This document shows positions 40,574 through 51,063 of a stretch of 64,000 bases of DNA, in pieces. The notes beneath the pieces were generated by a model. That model was not told the DNA's origin. It made no database searches and saw only the letters and a list, made by a program, of their open reading frames with translations. Each line of letters starts with the position of its first letter. Positions within the stretch are counted from its first letter, which is position 1. The stretch comes from Staphylotrichum longicolle (Eukaryota; Ascomycota; Sordariomycetes; Sordariales; Chaetomiaceae), in contig JAHCVI010000001.1 of the NCBI GenBank assembly GCA_019096155.1, positions 1,240,001 to 1,304,000 of the forward strand, written 5' to 3'. The translations under genes were made by a program, and so were the position numbers.

Positions 40574-42991
40574 TCAGTTCGCAACCTCCTCCTCCACCCA
40601 GCCATTCAGGTTCCCCTGGATCGCGAGCCCGAACCCGGCGCCCATGCCGCCAAAGCTCGCCTGGTACTGGTGTCCGCGGCGCTGCTGCTCGCTGCCGCCG
40701 CCGTCGGCGCCGCCCCCGATGCTGCTGCCGTGCAGGCTGTTGGGGCTGGTGCCGCCGCCGTTCTCGAACCCGGGGGCGAAGACGGGCAGGCTGACGGCGC
40801 GGTTGTGCGAGGCGCGCGGGTTGCCCGGCGCGAGCAGGCCGCCGATGGTGGTGGCGCCCGACGTGGACGGGTTGGTGACGTAGCCGTTGGAGATGCTGGC
40901 CGACTGCTGGTGGTGGCCCGAGATGGGACCCTGCGGGACCTCGAGCGTGAGGCCTGGCTCGTTGGGCGACGACGCGGCGGTGCCGAAGAGCGCGGCCTGC
41001 TGCGCGACCAGCACGTGCTGCTGCTGCTGTTGCTGCTGCTGCGCCTGCTGGGAGACGTGGTTGAGGTACATGGTCAGAGGGTTGCTGGTCGTGTTGAACA
41101 GAGCCGCGGGCGCGGCGCCCCCGGGGCCGGTGGGGGAGTTGCCGTTCTGGCTCGGGCCGCCGCTGATGGGCGGCGAAGGGGCCTGCTCGCCGCGCGGCGA
41201 CTGCTGCTGCATCTGCCGGGGCGGGTTGCCGCAGCGGTCCTTGCCAAAGTTGACCTTGAACTTCCTGTATTCCTCCTTGCCCCTGACCGCCTCGATCGCC
41301 TTGATCGCGTTCGCGATGTTCGTGAAGTTGACAAAGGCGCAGCTCTTCTCCCGCAGCGTGTTGACCAGCTCGATCTCGCCGTACTCGGAGAAATCCTGCC
41401 TCAGGCGGTCCTCCGTCCACGTCTCGTCCAGGTTGCCGATGTACACGTTCCGCGAGGCACCGCCACTGACGGCAAGGGCGATCGCGGGCGGGAGAGCACC
41501 CGAGTGCTTGCCCCAACCAATCTTCAACCGACGGTTGTGGATCATCAGCCCCTGCAGGTTGCTCAGCGCGTAGAAAGACGCGGCAGCCGTGGGGTCGATG
41601 AAGGTCACAAAGCAGATGTGCTTGTCGGGAATGTAGCGGATGTGGTGCAGGAGACCGCCGCGGACGACGTTGCAGATCTCCTCGATCGTGGTCTCGGGGT
41701 GGATGTTGCCCAGGTAGATGGTCCGGTTGCCCAGATTGCCGATGCCGCCGGCAGTGGTGGCCACCGCGGCCGCGGCAACCGACTGCTGCGCCAGAGCGTT
41801 CGAGATGAGATCACGGTCGGCGCCGGTCAGCATGTGCGCGTAGCCTGGGGCGATGCCCAGGTACTGGGCAGCGTTCTGCTGCTGCGTCTTGGAGACATAG
41901 GCACACCGGTCCTTGCCGTAGTAGACGCGGCGGGGTGCCTGCCACTTGGGCTCCTGGGGAAGCTGGGAGACGGCCTTGATGGCGTTGGCGATGGAGAGGA
42001 AATGCACAAAGGCAATGTTCTTCTCGCGCACCGTCTTGACCGTGTCGATGGCGCCAAACTTGCCCAAGTCCTCCCGCAGCTCCTCCTCGGTGATGTCCTC
42101 GGGCAGGTTGCCGAGGTAAACGTTCCGGGAGGCGCCAGACTGCTGCACAGCGAGAGCGACCGAAGTCGGTACTTGCGAGGGCTTGCCCCAGCCGATCTTG
42201 ATATCCTGGCCCTTGACGCAGAGCTTTTTCAAGATGGCATCAGAGTGGAAATGTGTGGCGGAGCTCGCATCGAGGAACGAGATGAAAGCACAGTTCTTGT
42301 CAGGGAGGAGACGGACCGACTCGATCTGGCCGCTGCGCACATGGCCCAGGATCTCCTCAGCGGTGGTGTCGGGCGGGATGTTGCCCAGATAGACGGTACG
42401 GCTGGTGCCGGTAACCATGCCAGGTCCCATCGACACAGGCGACGTCGGCTGCATGGGGACCTGCATCTGGCCGGCGACGTTGTTGAAGGACCCCGTAGGA
42501 GACTGCGGGGTGTAGAACTGGGGCGCGCCGTAGGCCGAGGGGGACACGATGGTCTGGTACATCTGGGGGGAGATGTTCTGCTGGACCGGGCTCGAAGGGC
42601 CATTCTGCTGCTGCTGGAGGTTCTGGTGCTGGGCCTGCTGGAAGCTGTTCACGCTCTGGAAGTGCGGGCTCGCGAAGGCCGCAGGAGTGCCGGGCTGGAA
42701 CGGGCTGCCGAGGAGCAGCTGGGAGGGCAGAAGGGGGGTGAACTGCATGTCGAAAGCGGTGCCAGGGGTGGTCAGATCGGCGCCGCTGGCAGGGGCCTGG
42801 TGATGGTGCTGCATGGGCTGCGTGTTGATGGTCGGAATGTTCCCGCGGCGAGGATGCCGGTCAGCGAAGCCGGAAATGTTGGAGGTGAAAGCGCCGTGGG
42901 AGAAGCCGGTGTCGCTGTTGGACGGCTTCGAGGCATGGCCGAAGCGGCCAGGGACACTCGGCCCGGCCTGATGACCTGACATATCCTGCAT
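40574..42991 (-). CDS. mrn1: four-RRM RNA-binding protein Mrn1 / Nrd1-like
   Basis: A single exon of 805 aa. It starts MQDMSGHQAG; the second Met three codons on is an alternative start. Residues about 1-195 are Gln/Pro/Asn-rich. Four RNA-recognition motifs follow, each with RNP2 and RNP1: RTVYLGNIPPD with NCAFISFLD, RNVYLGNLPED with NIAFVHFL, RTIYLGNIHPE with HICFVTFID, and RNVYIGNLDET with SCAFVNFTN. Short conserved IKIGWGK segments end RRMs 1 and 3. The C-terminal 200 residues are Gln-rich (QQQQQQQQH) and disordered. Architecture and motif order match yeast Mrn1 and fission yeast Nrd1, which bind mRNAs in stress granules and restrain differentiation (family knowledge). The long single exon is intact, unlike many neighbours. 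Confidence 0.93.
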   Translation of the reverse strand: MQDMSGHQAGPSVPGRFGHASKPSNSDTGFSHGAFTSNISGFADRHPRRGNIPTINTQPMQHHHQAPASGADLTTPGTAFDMQFTPLLPSQLLLGSPFQPGTPAAFASPHFQSVNSFQQAQHQNLQQQQNGPSSPVQQNISPQMYQTIVSPSAYGAPQFYTPQSPTGSFNNVAGQMQVPMQPTSPVSMGPGMVTGTSRTVYLGNIPPDTTAEEILGHVRSGQIESVRLLPDKNCAFISFLDASSATHFHSDAILKKLCVKGQDIKIGWGKPSQVPTSVALAVQQSGASRNVYLGNLPEDITEEELREDLGKFGAIDTVKTVREKNIAFVHFLSIANAIKAVSQLPQEPKWQAPRRVYYGKDRCAYVSKTQQQNAAQYLGIAPGYAHMLTGADRDLISNALAQQSVAAAAVATTAGGIGNLGNRTIYLGNIHPETTIEEICNVVRGGLLHHIRYIPDKHICFVTFIDPTAAASFYALSNLQGLMIHNRRLKIGWGKHSGALPPAIALAVSGGASRNVYIGNLDETWTEDRLRQDFSEYGEIELVNTLREKSCAFVNFTNIANAIKAIEAVRGKEEYRKFKVNFGKDRCGNPPRQMQQQSPRGEQAPSPPISGGPSQNGNSPTGPGGAAPAALFNTTSNPLTMYLNHVSQQAQQQQQQQQHVLVAQQAALFGTAASSPNEPGLTLEVPQGPISGHHQQSASISNGYVTNPSTSGATTIGGLLAPGNPRASHNRAVSLPVFAPGFENGGGTSPNSLHGSSIGGGADGGGSEQQRRGHQYQASFGGMGAGFGLAIQGNLNGWVEEEVAN

Positions 42992-43820
42992 CCCGAGAAG
43001 ATGCGGAGGGACAAGGCTGTCCCTGGCTTGGTGAGATAGGACCGCCGTTTTGAAAGATTAGACGTGCCCTGTGAAAGGCACGAGAAAGAAGGTATGTGCG
43101 CGCTGGAATGCACTGCTGAGGGCCCTGGACAATGAACTCTCAGGAGGAGCCTGACAGTAATGTGCCGAACTGTTGATTCCACCACGGTTTCTCACTCAAA
43201 ACCCCGGAGGAACGGCTTTCGAGACGTGTTGCAAGAGGAGAGACCGGAAGATGACCGGTGGATTGTATGTTTGACCAGTCGACAAGGCCAGGATCAGGTA
43301 TGTCTAGGGATGTCGATGTGGCTGCAGAGCAAACAATCCCAAGAAACGCTTCGAAAGTGCAATTCGGCGGCAGCTGGATTCCAAAGAAAGAAAACGCTTG
43401 CTGGTCAATGCGGTCTCTTTCAAGAACGAACAAATCCCGTTCCGGGCAAAGGCAATCGACAAGTTCGGCGAAGGTCGAGATTGGCTGAATTGAGTGGACG
43501 GCAAAAAGGCTCGCCTCTTCGATTCGGAATTCGGACAAAGAAGTATGTCGAGAATTAAAATAATTCTAGGGGGAAGTCGAGTGAGCGATGGGTCTCAAGC
43601 GAGTGTCGAGAAGATGCAAGAGGGGCGTCGTCGGACACAGGAGAGCAAGAGAGCAAGAGAGAGAGCTGCTTGTCCCGGCGAGTGATCGCGTCGAAAGGGT
43701 CGGAGACGAGCGAGCGAGAGCCCCGTGGTTTGCATCAAAGAATTAATACCTATAAAAGAACGATAGGAAGGGAAGAAGGCAGGTCGCGGGAGGCAGCGGT
43801 CGGAGGGCCACGGCAACAAA

Positions 43821-43848
43821 GTCCAACGTCCAACGTCCAACGTCCAAC
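43821..43848. repeat. four perfect 7-bp units GTCCAAC
   Basis: A perfect 28-bp array about 830 bp upstream of the MRN1 start codon. As GTTGGAC on the minus strand it lies in the orientation of MRN1 transcription. Confidence 0.9.
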
Positions 43849-45980
43849 GAGCGACTCGGAGGGTGCGGGAGCAGAGAAAAAGAGAGGAGGGAAAAAAGGA
43901 GGTGAAAGATTGGGGCCTGGGGCCGGGTGCCAGCCGAATTGGGGTGGATGAGCTAAAAGTCGTTTTAATTGCAGCGGGCAGGGACCGCGGCCGTCTGACG
44001 CGGTACCTGGGAGCCAGGTCCCTTTCTGTGCCTTGCAGGGGCCGCATGCCCAGAACGCCGGCCATGCGACCTCCCAGCGGGTACTGGGAGGCTTGCGGCC
44101 TTGCGCGCTGCCAATCAGCGGCCGCCGTCGTTTCCCATAGAGTAGGGGTTGCAATAATGGAATCCCAATCTGGCCCGATTTCGTGCAACCCTCTCCGCAC
44201 TGCTTTCGACGGCCGATGGATGGTCTGTCTCCTGGTTTCCTGACGAACACCACTAACGCGAGGTGGGCTGCAGGCTGCAAGATGCGATCGAGACCCCTTT
44301 CTTTTCCATGGCGTTTAGCTCCCGAGTTCTAGGTTCCTCCTTTTTGACTCGCCGCATCAATGCCCCCAAAAGTTCAGATGGCGTTCGTGGCGGGGCCACA
44401 TCCCTGAGAGCGACCCCTGCTGAATCTCGGGTTCCTGCGACAAAATGGAACTCCTAAGAGAAGCCATCTTGGATCTTCCCGGCACCGCCAGGGGCATGTG
44501 GTGCAGCGGACCCAGATCCAGAAAGACGCAAGACATCAACTGATCCAGGGGCACAAGGCGGCCGCCCTGGGGTATGGACTTTGACGCACATTGATCGAAA
44601 CCAGCACAGCCCAGACAGTTGTTTTAACTGGTGTGCTGTCACTCCATCGGGCTGTCACACTGTCACACCGTTCCCGAGGTGCCTTTCTCGCGTAAACCTT
44701 TTCTCCAGGTCGTTTAGCCGTGCCAATTTCCGATTGGTGTGGGTTGCCTTGCACATCAAATCCCATGCTCCGAATTGCATGTGGCGTTCCAGCATCTGTC
44801 TCTGACAACGGGAAAGCATCAGTTTGAACCGCGACCATGGACCGGAGCAGAGTCATCGGCAATAGGTTGTTTCAACAAGGAAGGAGATAAAAAAAAAATT
44901 GAAAAGTTAGCTGAAGAGAAACAGTAACAAGAAAAGGATTTATTATGAGCATTCACGTCCAACGCCGGTGCAGGGTTCTCTGGCCCGCTTGATGCCATCT
45001 GGCCATTGTGAATTCCAACTTTCATCAACCACTGGTTCCCAACCGTCGATGCTGTTCAAGGCGAATTTACACGGCTTTCTCTTGCCAGTCTCCAAACTTC
45101 AACCGTCCAACGTCAATGTCAACATCTCCCGTCCCACTCCAAAACGCGCTACCAATGCAGAAATGTAAAAATAGGACCGTTCCCCAGAAGTTTGAAACTG
45201 TGAACCACGGCGACCGGGAAGACAGTCTAAATCTCTCTCATCAGCACTGTAATGCCAGCCATGAACAGCACGGGCGCCAACCAAAAAAGCAAATCAACAT
45301 CGGCTTTCTTCAATCAACAGTGACGGAAACAAGTGAACGTTATTGTTATGCTCTCTGTCACATGCAACCAACACCGCTTCCGGAGCCATTCTTCATTCCT
45401 CAGCAACCACCCCATGCAATGAGCCACAGACATCGCCCACAGTGTGCATACCGCAGACCCAACTCACCACCCCTTCCTGTTCATTCGACCTCCCCACCCA
45501 GCAGCCGGGCTGTGTTGCCAGGGGATCTCCAGGGGTTGTGATGACTTGCCTGTCTCGACCATGCAAGCGAGGGATCTGCACAGGGCAAGGGGCCCAGGGG
45601 AAGGGGCTCCGATCAACATGGGCACCAACCTCAGGCGGTCAGTCCCGAGCGCCGAAAGAAACACCATCGGTTTACCTACCTTACATAACTTACAATCAAC
45701 GAGAACGCTAAAACACCATACCCATCGCGTTTCCTTGATTCCCCTGCGCTCTTTCCCCTCTAACAACCATTACCGTTTCTGGCCACACAACCATATACAC
45801 ACACACACCCACGTTTCACCCGCCAGGGCAAGACGATCCGATCAGCAGAACGGCATGCGCATAACACACACACCGAGCTCGCCAGGAGGATCCACGAAGG
45901 CGGATCGACTGGACATAACGTTACCCCTTCACCAAACCGCGACCCAGCGATCCGGCTCGGCCGCTTTTTGTGACGGATCG

Positions 45981-46010
45981 TCCATCCATCCATCCATCCA
46001 TCCATCCATC
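45981..46010. repeat. (TCCA)n microsatellite
   Basis: About 7.5 perfect tetranucleotide units lie in the 3' flank of the asparaginyl-tRNA synthetase gene. Confidence 0.9.
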
Positions 46011-46282
46011 GCCCACGATTCACAGCAACAAAAACAAGCAACCTGACATCACACTTCCACGTTTCAGCAAAAGGGGGTGAAAAAGACAGAGAGGATTGCG
46101 CCAAAATGCCCACGCAACACATGTGCATGCATGCATCATGCATGCAAAGTCTATATGATGTCTCGAGGTTAAAAGTCCGGGTATAGAGCCCCGTCCCCAA
46201 CTGACGCTCCCCAAAACTCCATGCCTCCTCCTCGTCGTCGTCGTCCTCCTCTCTTCTACACCACTCCCATCCCACACAAAAC

Positions 46283-48200
46283 TCAGGGCTTGCACCGCCC
46301 CATGAAGCGCGAGTACAAGCTACACGTCCTGACAGTATGCTGGTTGGCCATCCAGGCCAGGAAGCGCTCCAAGCCGAGACCGTAGCCGCCGTGCGGCGAG
46401 GAGCCGTACCTTTAAGGTATGTATGTCAGTGGCTGTGGTCGGGAGAGAGGGAAAAAAAAGGAGGGGAGGGGAAAAAAAGGGGGGAGGAAAAAAAAAACTC
46501 ACTTGCGCTGGTCGGTGTACCAGTAGTAGGGCTCGTGGGGGATGCCGTTCTTCTTGTACGCCTCGATCAGCTCGGCGTAGTCGTCCATCCTCATGGAGCC
46601 GCCGACGATCTCGCCGACGCCGGGCACTGTTTCGGGGTGAAAGAAAAAAATGGGGTTAGTAACTTTCTCATCTTGCTGACGGAGAGAAGGGGGTGGTGGA
46701 CATACTCAGCACGTCGACCGACTCGGTCACCCGCAGGTCGTTGGGGTCCTTCTTCATGTAAAAGGCCTTGATCTCGACGGGGAAGTGCGTGAGGAAGATG
46801 GGCCGGTTGATGATGTCGGTCATGCGGCGCTCGGCGGCCTCGGCGATGTCGTCGCCGAATACGTGCGGCTTGCCCTCCTCGTTGAGGATGGGCGGGTCCT
46901 GCTTGTTGAGCCACTCGATGGCCTCCTCGTACTTCATGCGCATGAAGGGGCGCGACGGCTTCTGGAAGCCCGGGTTGAGCGTCTCCATGTACCCGCGCGC
47001 CGTCTCGTCCGCCAGCACCTTGTCGACGACGCGCGAGATGAGCTCTTCGATGTGCTCCAGCAGGTCGTCGAACTCGATGAAGTCGAGCTCGGCCTCCACG
47101 TGGGTGTACTCGGACAGATGGCGCCTCGTCAGACTCTTCTCCGCGCGGAACGACTTCTCGATGCAGTACACGTCACCCAGCGACTGGATGACCGTCTCGA
47201 GGTACAGCTGGCTCGACTGCGTGAGGTAGGCCTCCTCCCCGTAGTAGTCATACTTGAACAGCGTGCTCCCGCCCTCGACCTGCGTCTGCACCATGGCCGG
47301 CGGGGACACCTTGCGGAAGTGCATCTCGCGGTAGCTGTCGATGAAGGCCAGCTCGACAAACTCGCGCAGCTTCATGACGGCCGACGCGTTCTCGCCGCGC
47401 AGCACCAGGTGCCTGTTGTCGAGCATGGCCGCGTCCCAGGGGTCCTGCTGCATCGACACCTTGTTGGTGATGGCGTCCAGGTCGCTCGGCGCCGCGCCCA
47501 GCACCTTGTAGTAGTCGACGTGCAGCTCGCGGTTGTCATCGGCCGTGACCCCCTCCGGCGTGGCGCGCATCTCGCCGTACAGCACGAGCGCCGTCTCGAG
47601 CGCAAACATCAGCGCGTCGTAGTTCTTGGTCAGGTCCCCCGCCGGCAGGATGCACGACAGTTTCCCGTACCCGTCCTTGAGGATGATGAAGGTGGCCGTC
47701 TTTTGCACGCGCAGCTCGTGGATGCGCCCAAACACCTTGACCCGCGCGCCCTTCTTGTCCTTGCCGTCGCCGAGCTCGACGCTCTTGTTGTTGAGCTTGA
47801 TGCGCACGGCCGCCGGCAGCGAGGCATCCTCCTTCAGCACGATCTTCTTGGCGTCCTCGAGGTTCTTGAGGCGCTGCTTGCGCTCCTCCTCCTCCTTGTT
47901 GGCGGTCGCCTGCTCCTTGGCCAGCTTCTTCTTGTACGCGTCGACGCGGCCGACGGCCTTCTTCATGGCGCTCTTGGCCGGCTCGTCCCACGTGGCGGCG
48001 GCGCCCTCCTCCTTGGGAGCGGTCCGTGTGAGGTACGCCGGCGCCGGCTTGTCGAGGTGCTGCAGCAGCGCATGGTACAGCGACTGGTACGGCTTGGCCT
48101 CGGAGCCGTCCGCGCTGGCGTCGTCCTTGCCCGCGGTCGGGTCAATGTAGCATTTTTCGGCGCTCTTGGTGCGGTCGGCGAGGTCCTGCTGCGCGGCCAT
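46283..48200 (-). CDS. DED81: cytosolic asparaginyl-tRNA synthetase
   Basis: Three exons (46706..48200, 46503..46626, 46283..46409) encode 581 aa with an intact frame. A eukaryotic N-terminal extension with a Lys/Glu-rich helix (residues about 75-110) precedes the OB-fold anticodon-binding domain (VKVFGRIHELRVQKTATFIIL, YGKLSCILP). The class II catalytic core has motif 2 FRAEKSLTRRHLSEYTHVEAEL and motif 3 GGYGLGLERFLAWM. GEIVGGSMRMDDY and DPYYWYTDQRKYG-type sequence mark Asn specificity (HEPYYWYTDQRKYGSSPHGG). It charges tRNA-Asn in the cytosol. The two short 3' introns use donors GTATGT and GTGAGT; the last acceptor is AAAG. Confidence 0.96.
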
Positions 48201-50105
48201 CTTGTCGGTTTTACTGCACTGACTGCTGGGGCAAGTCAATCGCAGGTCCAGTCTTTCTCGTGCCGGGGAGGAGGGGTTGTTTGTGGACAGCGTGACAATG
48301 GGACGGCTGAGTGCGATTTTGGTGGGGTTATTAGGTTCGGGTGAAGAAAAGTTGGCGGGGCAATTGGGGCCGCTCTCGCTCGCCTCTGCAGTGGGCTTTT
48401 TGGTGCCCGAACACTCACTCACCTGCAATGACTCACCGCGTTTGAAAGTTGGAGATAAGGGGGGTCCGTTCCCCATGTTTTCGGGACGACGGCGCTGGTG
48501 TGCCGCATGATCTAGACCGCTACATCTGGAACAGGGCGACGGCGATCTGGATGATCCCCTGATTGAGTCGGGACGCCCCTCTTCCGCCCGCTACCCATGT
48601 TGTTGAAACCACCCTCGGCGACAGGTGCCATGAGCCGAGAATCGAGACTCAATCTTGCACCGTCCATAGTGACTAAACTCAGGAGCAGGTCTTCCCAACA
48701 AAACAGTATCACCCTAAGAAGGGATTGTTAATCAACTCTTCAGACCGCTTCATTCAGATATCGACAATCCGTATCCTGGGCTTTTCCAACTGTTGGATTC
48801 CAGGTGCAGTAGATACTATACCCTGCAGCAGCTTATCAGTCGTCCAGGTGTCAACATTGCGCCCCCTGTGCGATGTATGAGACGGTGCTTTGGTCTGATC
48901 TGTCTCCGACAGTCCGTCTGGATTGCTTCATCCCTCATCTTAGGGCTATGTCTATGTGTCTTGCATCAGGTCCCGAGCCATCCCGTCTCGTGGTGGCAAC
49001 CGCCCTCGTTCAGTTATGCCGTCCTGAGCGAGACAGGATCAGCGAGTAAACAATCAAACAAGACAGGCTGTGGGGGACTTTCAACTCAGTCTATCGGCGT
49101 GTTTTTGCGGGTAGACTCCAATTCGAGTCATACCTCGCAAACGGCGATGGTTCTCTTACTGATATGCTGTCGGCCTTTGGTAGGTCTTCGTTAGGGTCTC
49201 CCAAAGATACGAACGCCTCACGGACTTGTATATCATGTCAGACCACTCACCATCCCCACAGCTCGGGACTGAGGAACCATCGTTTTCTACACCCCTGAAG
49301 GCTCGCACTGTGATCATGCAACCGCTCGCGTTTCCTATCAGGCTCCTCCAGCTCACTTGCTTCTTCTCTCCCCGGCCCCATCGTCATCAGGTGTCAGGTA
49401 CCATGATTGTATACTGCTCCTTCGCGCGTTCGTATTCTGCGCGTTGAGCGAGACACTGCCAACCCAGTCGAGGGGCCTTGATATGCTGGGACAACGGGGA
49501 TCGCGCAACAAAGCGGTAAAGAGGGGGAAAGGGAATCTTGATTCAATTGCACTCCAATCGCCAAACTGTCCTATCAAAACGGAAAGTTTCCTGCCTCGGT
49601 GTATGAACTTGCCCCCACACATTGACAAGAGAGAGAGAGAGAGAATCAAGAAGGAAGAAAAAAGAAAATGCGCTGAGAGGCCAAGCGAGGATACCACGAA
49701 GCTGATGGGAGGTGACTTGAGACGCATGAGTTCTCTCTGTGAACAGCTTTAGACTTGACCAAGCCAACCCATCCAAGCCTTCCCCGACCGAGACCGATTC
49801 CAGCCCCGGTTGCCAACAGATGTTTTCTCGAAAGAAAAACCTGTCGTGGGCCGTGAAAAGAACATCTAGACTCTCAACTGGTGTTGGCTCAGATCCCTCC
49901 CTTGACCGCTGTGGTGGCCATCGGTCAGTCGCTGTGAACCGCTGTGCACTCGCTCTGGACAACTCTCAACCTGCGGTCTGGTGACAGCCAAAACAGGCCT
50001 GGGTATATGGTTGTCCAAGTTCTCTCTTTTTCGTTACAGCCTGTTGCTCACACGAAGTGAGGTGGTGCCAAACTACAACGCCACGGGCGCGCAAAAATGC
50101 CGAGT
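48201..50105. other. intergenic region, asparaginyl-tRNA synthetase / CDC42
   Basis: About 1.9 kb with the synthetase promoter and the CDC42 3' flank. A (GA)n tract lies at 49630-49643. No supportable gene or RNA. Confidence 0.55.
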
Positions 50106-51063
50106 TCACAGGATTTGGCATCTGTGTTTGGTGTTCCCCTTCTTCGGCGGGGGCGGCTCGAGTGCAGCCACAATGGCCTGGAGACGGGTAGTCAGCACCG
50201 CTGGATTTCCTCGTGAACCGCGAATTGCGGCGCGCCCAGGTACTCACCTCGTCAAAGACGTCCTTGAGCTTGAACTGCGTGAGGGCGCTGCACTCGACGT
50301 ATTTCACCGCGCCCAATTCCCTCGCCATCCGCTCGCCGTCCTCCCTCTTCACCGGGGACATCTTCTGCTTGGCCAACTTGGCCACCACCTGCTGGTCATC
50401 TCGCAGATCCACCTGGGTGCCGACGATCAGGCAGGGCACGCCGGGGCAGTGGTGGTGTACTTCGGGGAACCACTTCTCGCGGACGTTCTCGAAGGAAGCG
50501 GGTGATGTGACGCTGAAGCAGACGAGGAAGACGTCCGTCTGGGGATACGAGAGCGGGCGCAGGCGGTCGTAATCTTCTTGTCCGGCGGTATCAAACAGTC
50601 CCAGTGTGTAAGGCTCGTCGCCGATCCTAAAAGTATATGTCTTAGTAGCTGCGTGGCGGGTGGGAAAGCGACTGGCGCAGCACGGGACTCGACGTACATA
50701 ACGGTGACGGCATAGTTGTCGAACACTGTAGGCACGTATTCCGATGGGAATTTGTTTGTCGTATAGCTAATGAGAAGACATGTCTTGCCGACCGCACCGT
50801 CGCCGACTACCACGCATCTAAAGTTTATCACTCGGTCAGCGACAGGCTCAGCTTCTCCAAAGAGTACGTGCGTGGAAACAGGTATCAAGGCGGCGGCCGA
50901 AACGCATGTGGTCACGACGACAATCTCCAAACGGCATCGATGAAGCGATATGACGAGCTGTATGGGCAAGCCCCATGCAACGTCGTGGCTGGCAGATTGC
51001 CGCTTGGAGCTGGCGCGCCGGAGGAAGGGAGGGCGGCACGCACTTGATGGTTCCGAGTACCAT
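50106..51063 (-). CDS. CDC42: Rho-family GTPase Cdc42
   Basis: Four exons (51044..51063, 50698..50817, 50248..50626, 50106..50177) encode 196 aa. Exon 1 encodes just MVLGTIK. The G1 P-loop is VVVGDGAVGKTCLL, switch I YVPTVFDNYAV, switch II DTAGQEDYDRL, NKxD-equivalent VGTQVDLRDD, and SAL in CSALTQFKLKDVFDEA. The C-terminus is basic and proline-rich (EPPPPKKGNTKHRC), ending in the CaaX box CQIL; the final Leu predicts geranylgeranylation. Cdc42 sets polarity at hyphal tips, acting on formins, PAK kinases and exocyst (family knowledge). A Phe replaces the more usual Tyr in ALTQ(Y)KLKD. All introns have consensus ends. Confidence 0.97.

Larger units (their letters stand above)
42992..46282. other. 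3.3-kb gene-free region upstream of MRN1
   Basis: The longest gene-free stretch of the window. It must contain the MRN1 promoter and a possibly long 5' leader plus the asparaginyl-tRNA synthetase 3' flank. It holds several short tandem repeats and, at about 43750-43757, TATAAAAG on the plus strand without a plus-strand gene behind it. No conserved protein, tRNA or transposon was recognised; one 200-codon minus-strand frame runs through the 7-bp repeat and looks spurious. Confidence 0.55.

Noticed and set aside
40670..42979. 769-codon open frame on the plus strand opposite MRN1
   Set aside because: It is the antisense shadow of a GC-rich coding exon with strong third-position C/G bias. It has low-complexity Arg/Gly/Val/Asp composition and no domain.
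43595..44200. 201-codon minus-strand frame upstream of MRN1
   Set aside because: It runs through the 7-bp tandem repeat (WTLDVGRWTL) and has no domain; more likely leader or promoter sequence.
46785..48344. 519-codon plus-strand frame opposite asparaginyl-tRNA synthetase
   Set aside because: Shadow of the synthetase exon; repetitive Leu/Val/Gly/Arg composition.
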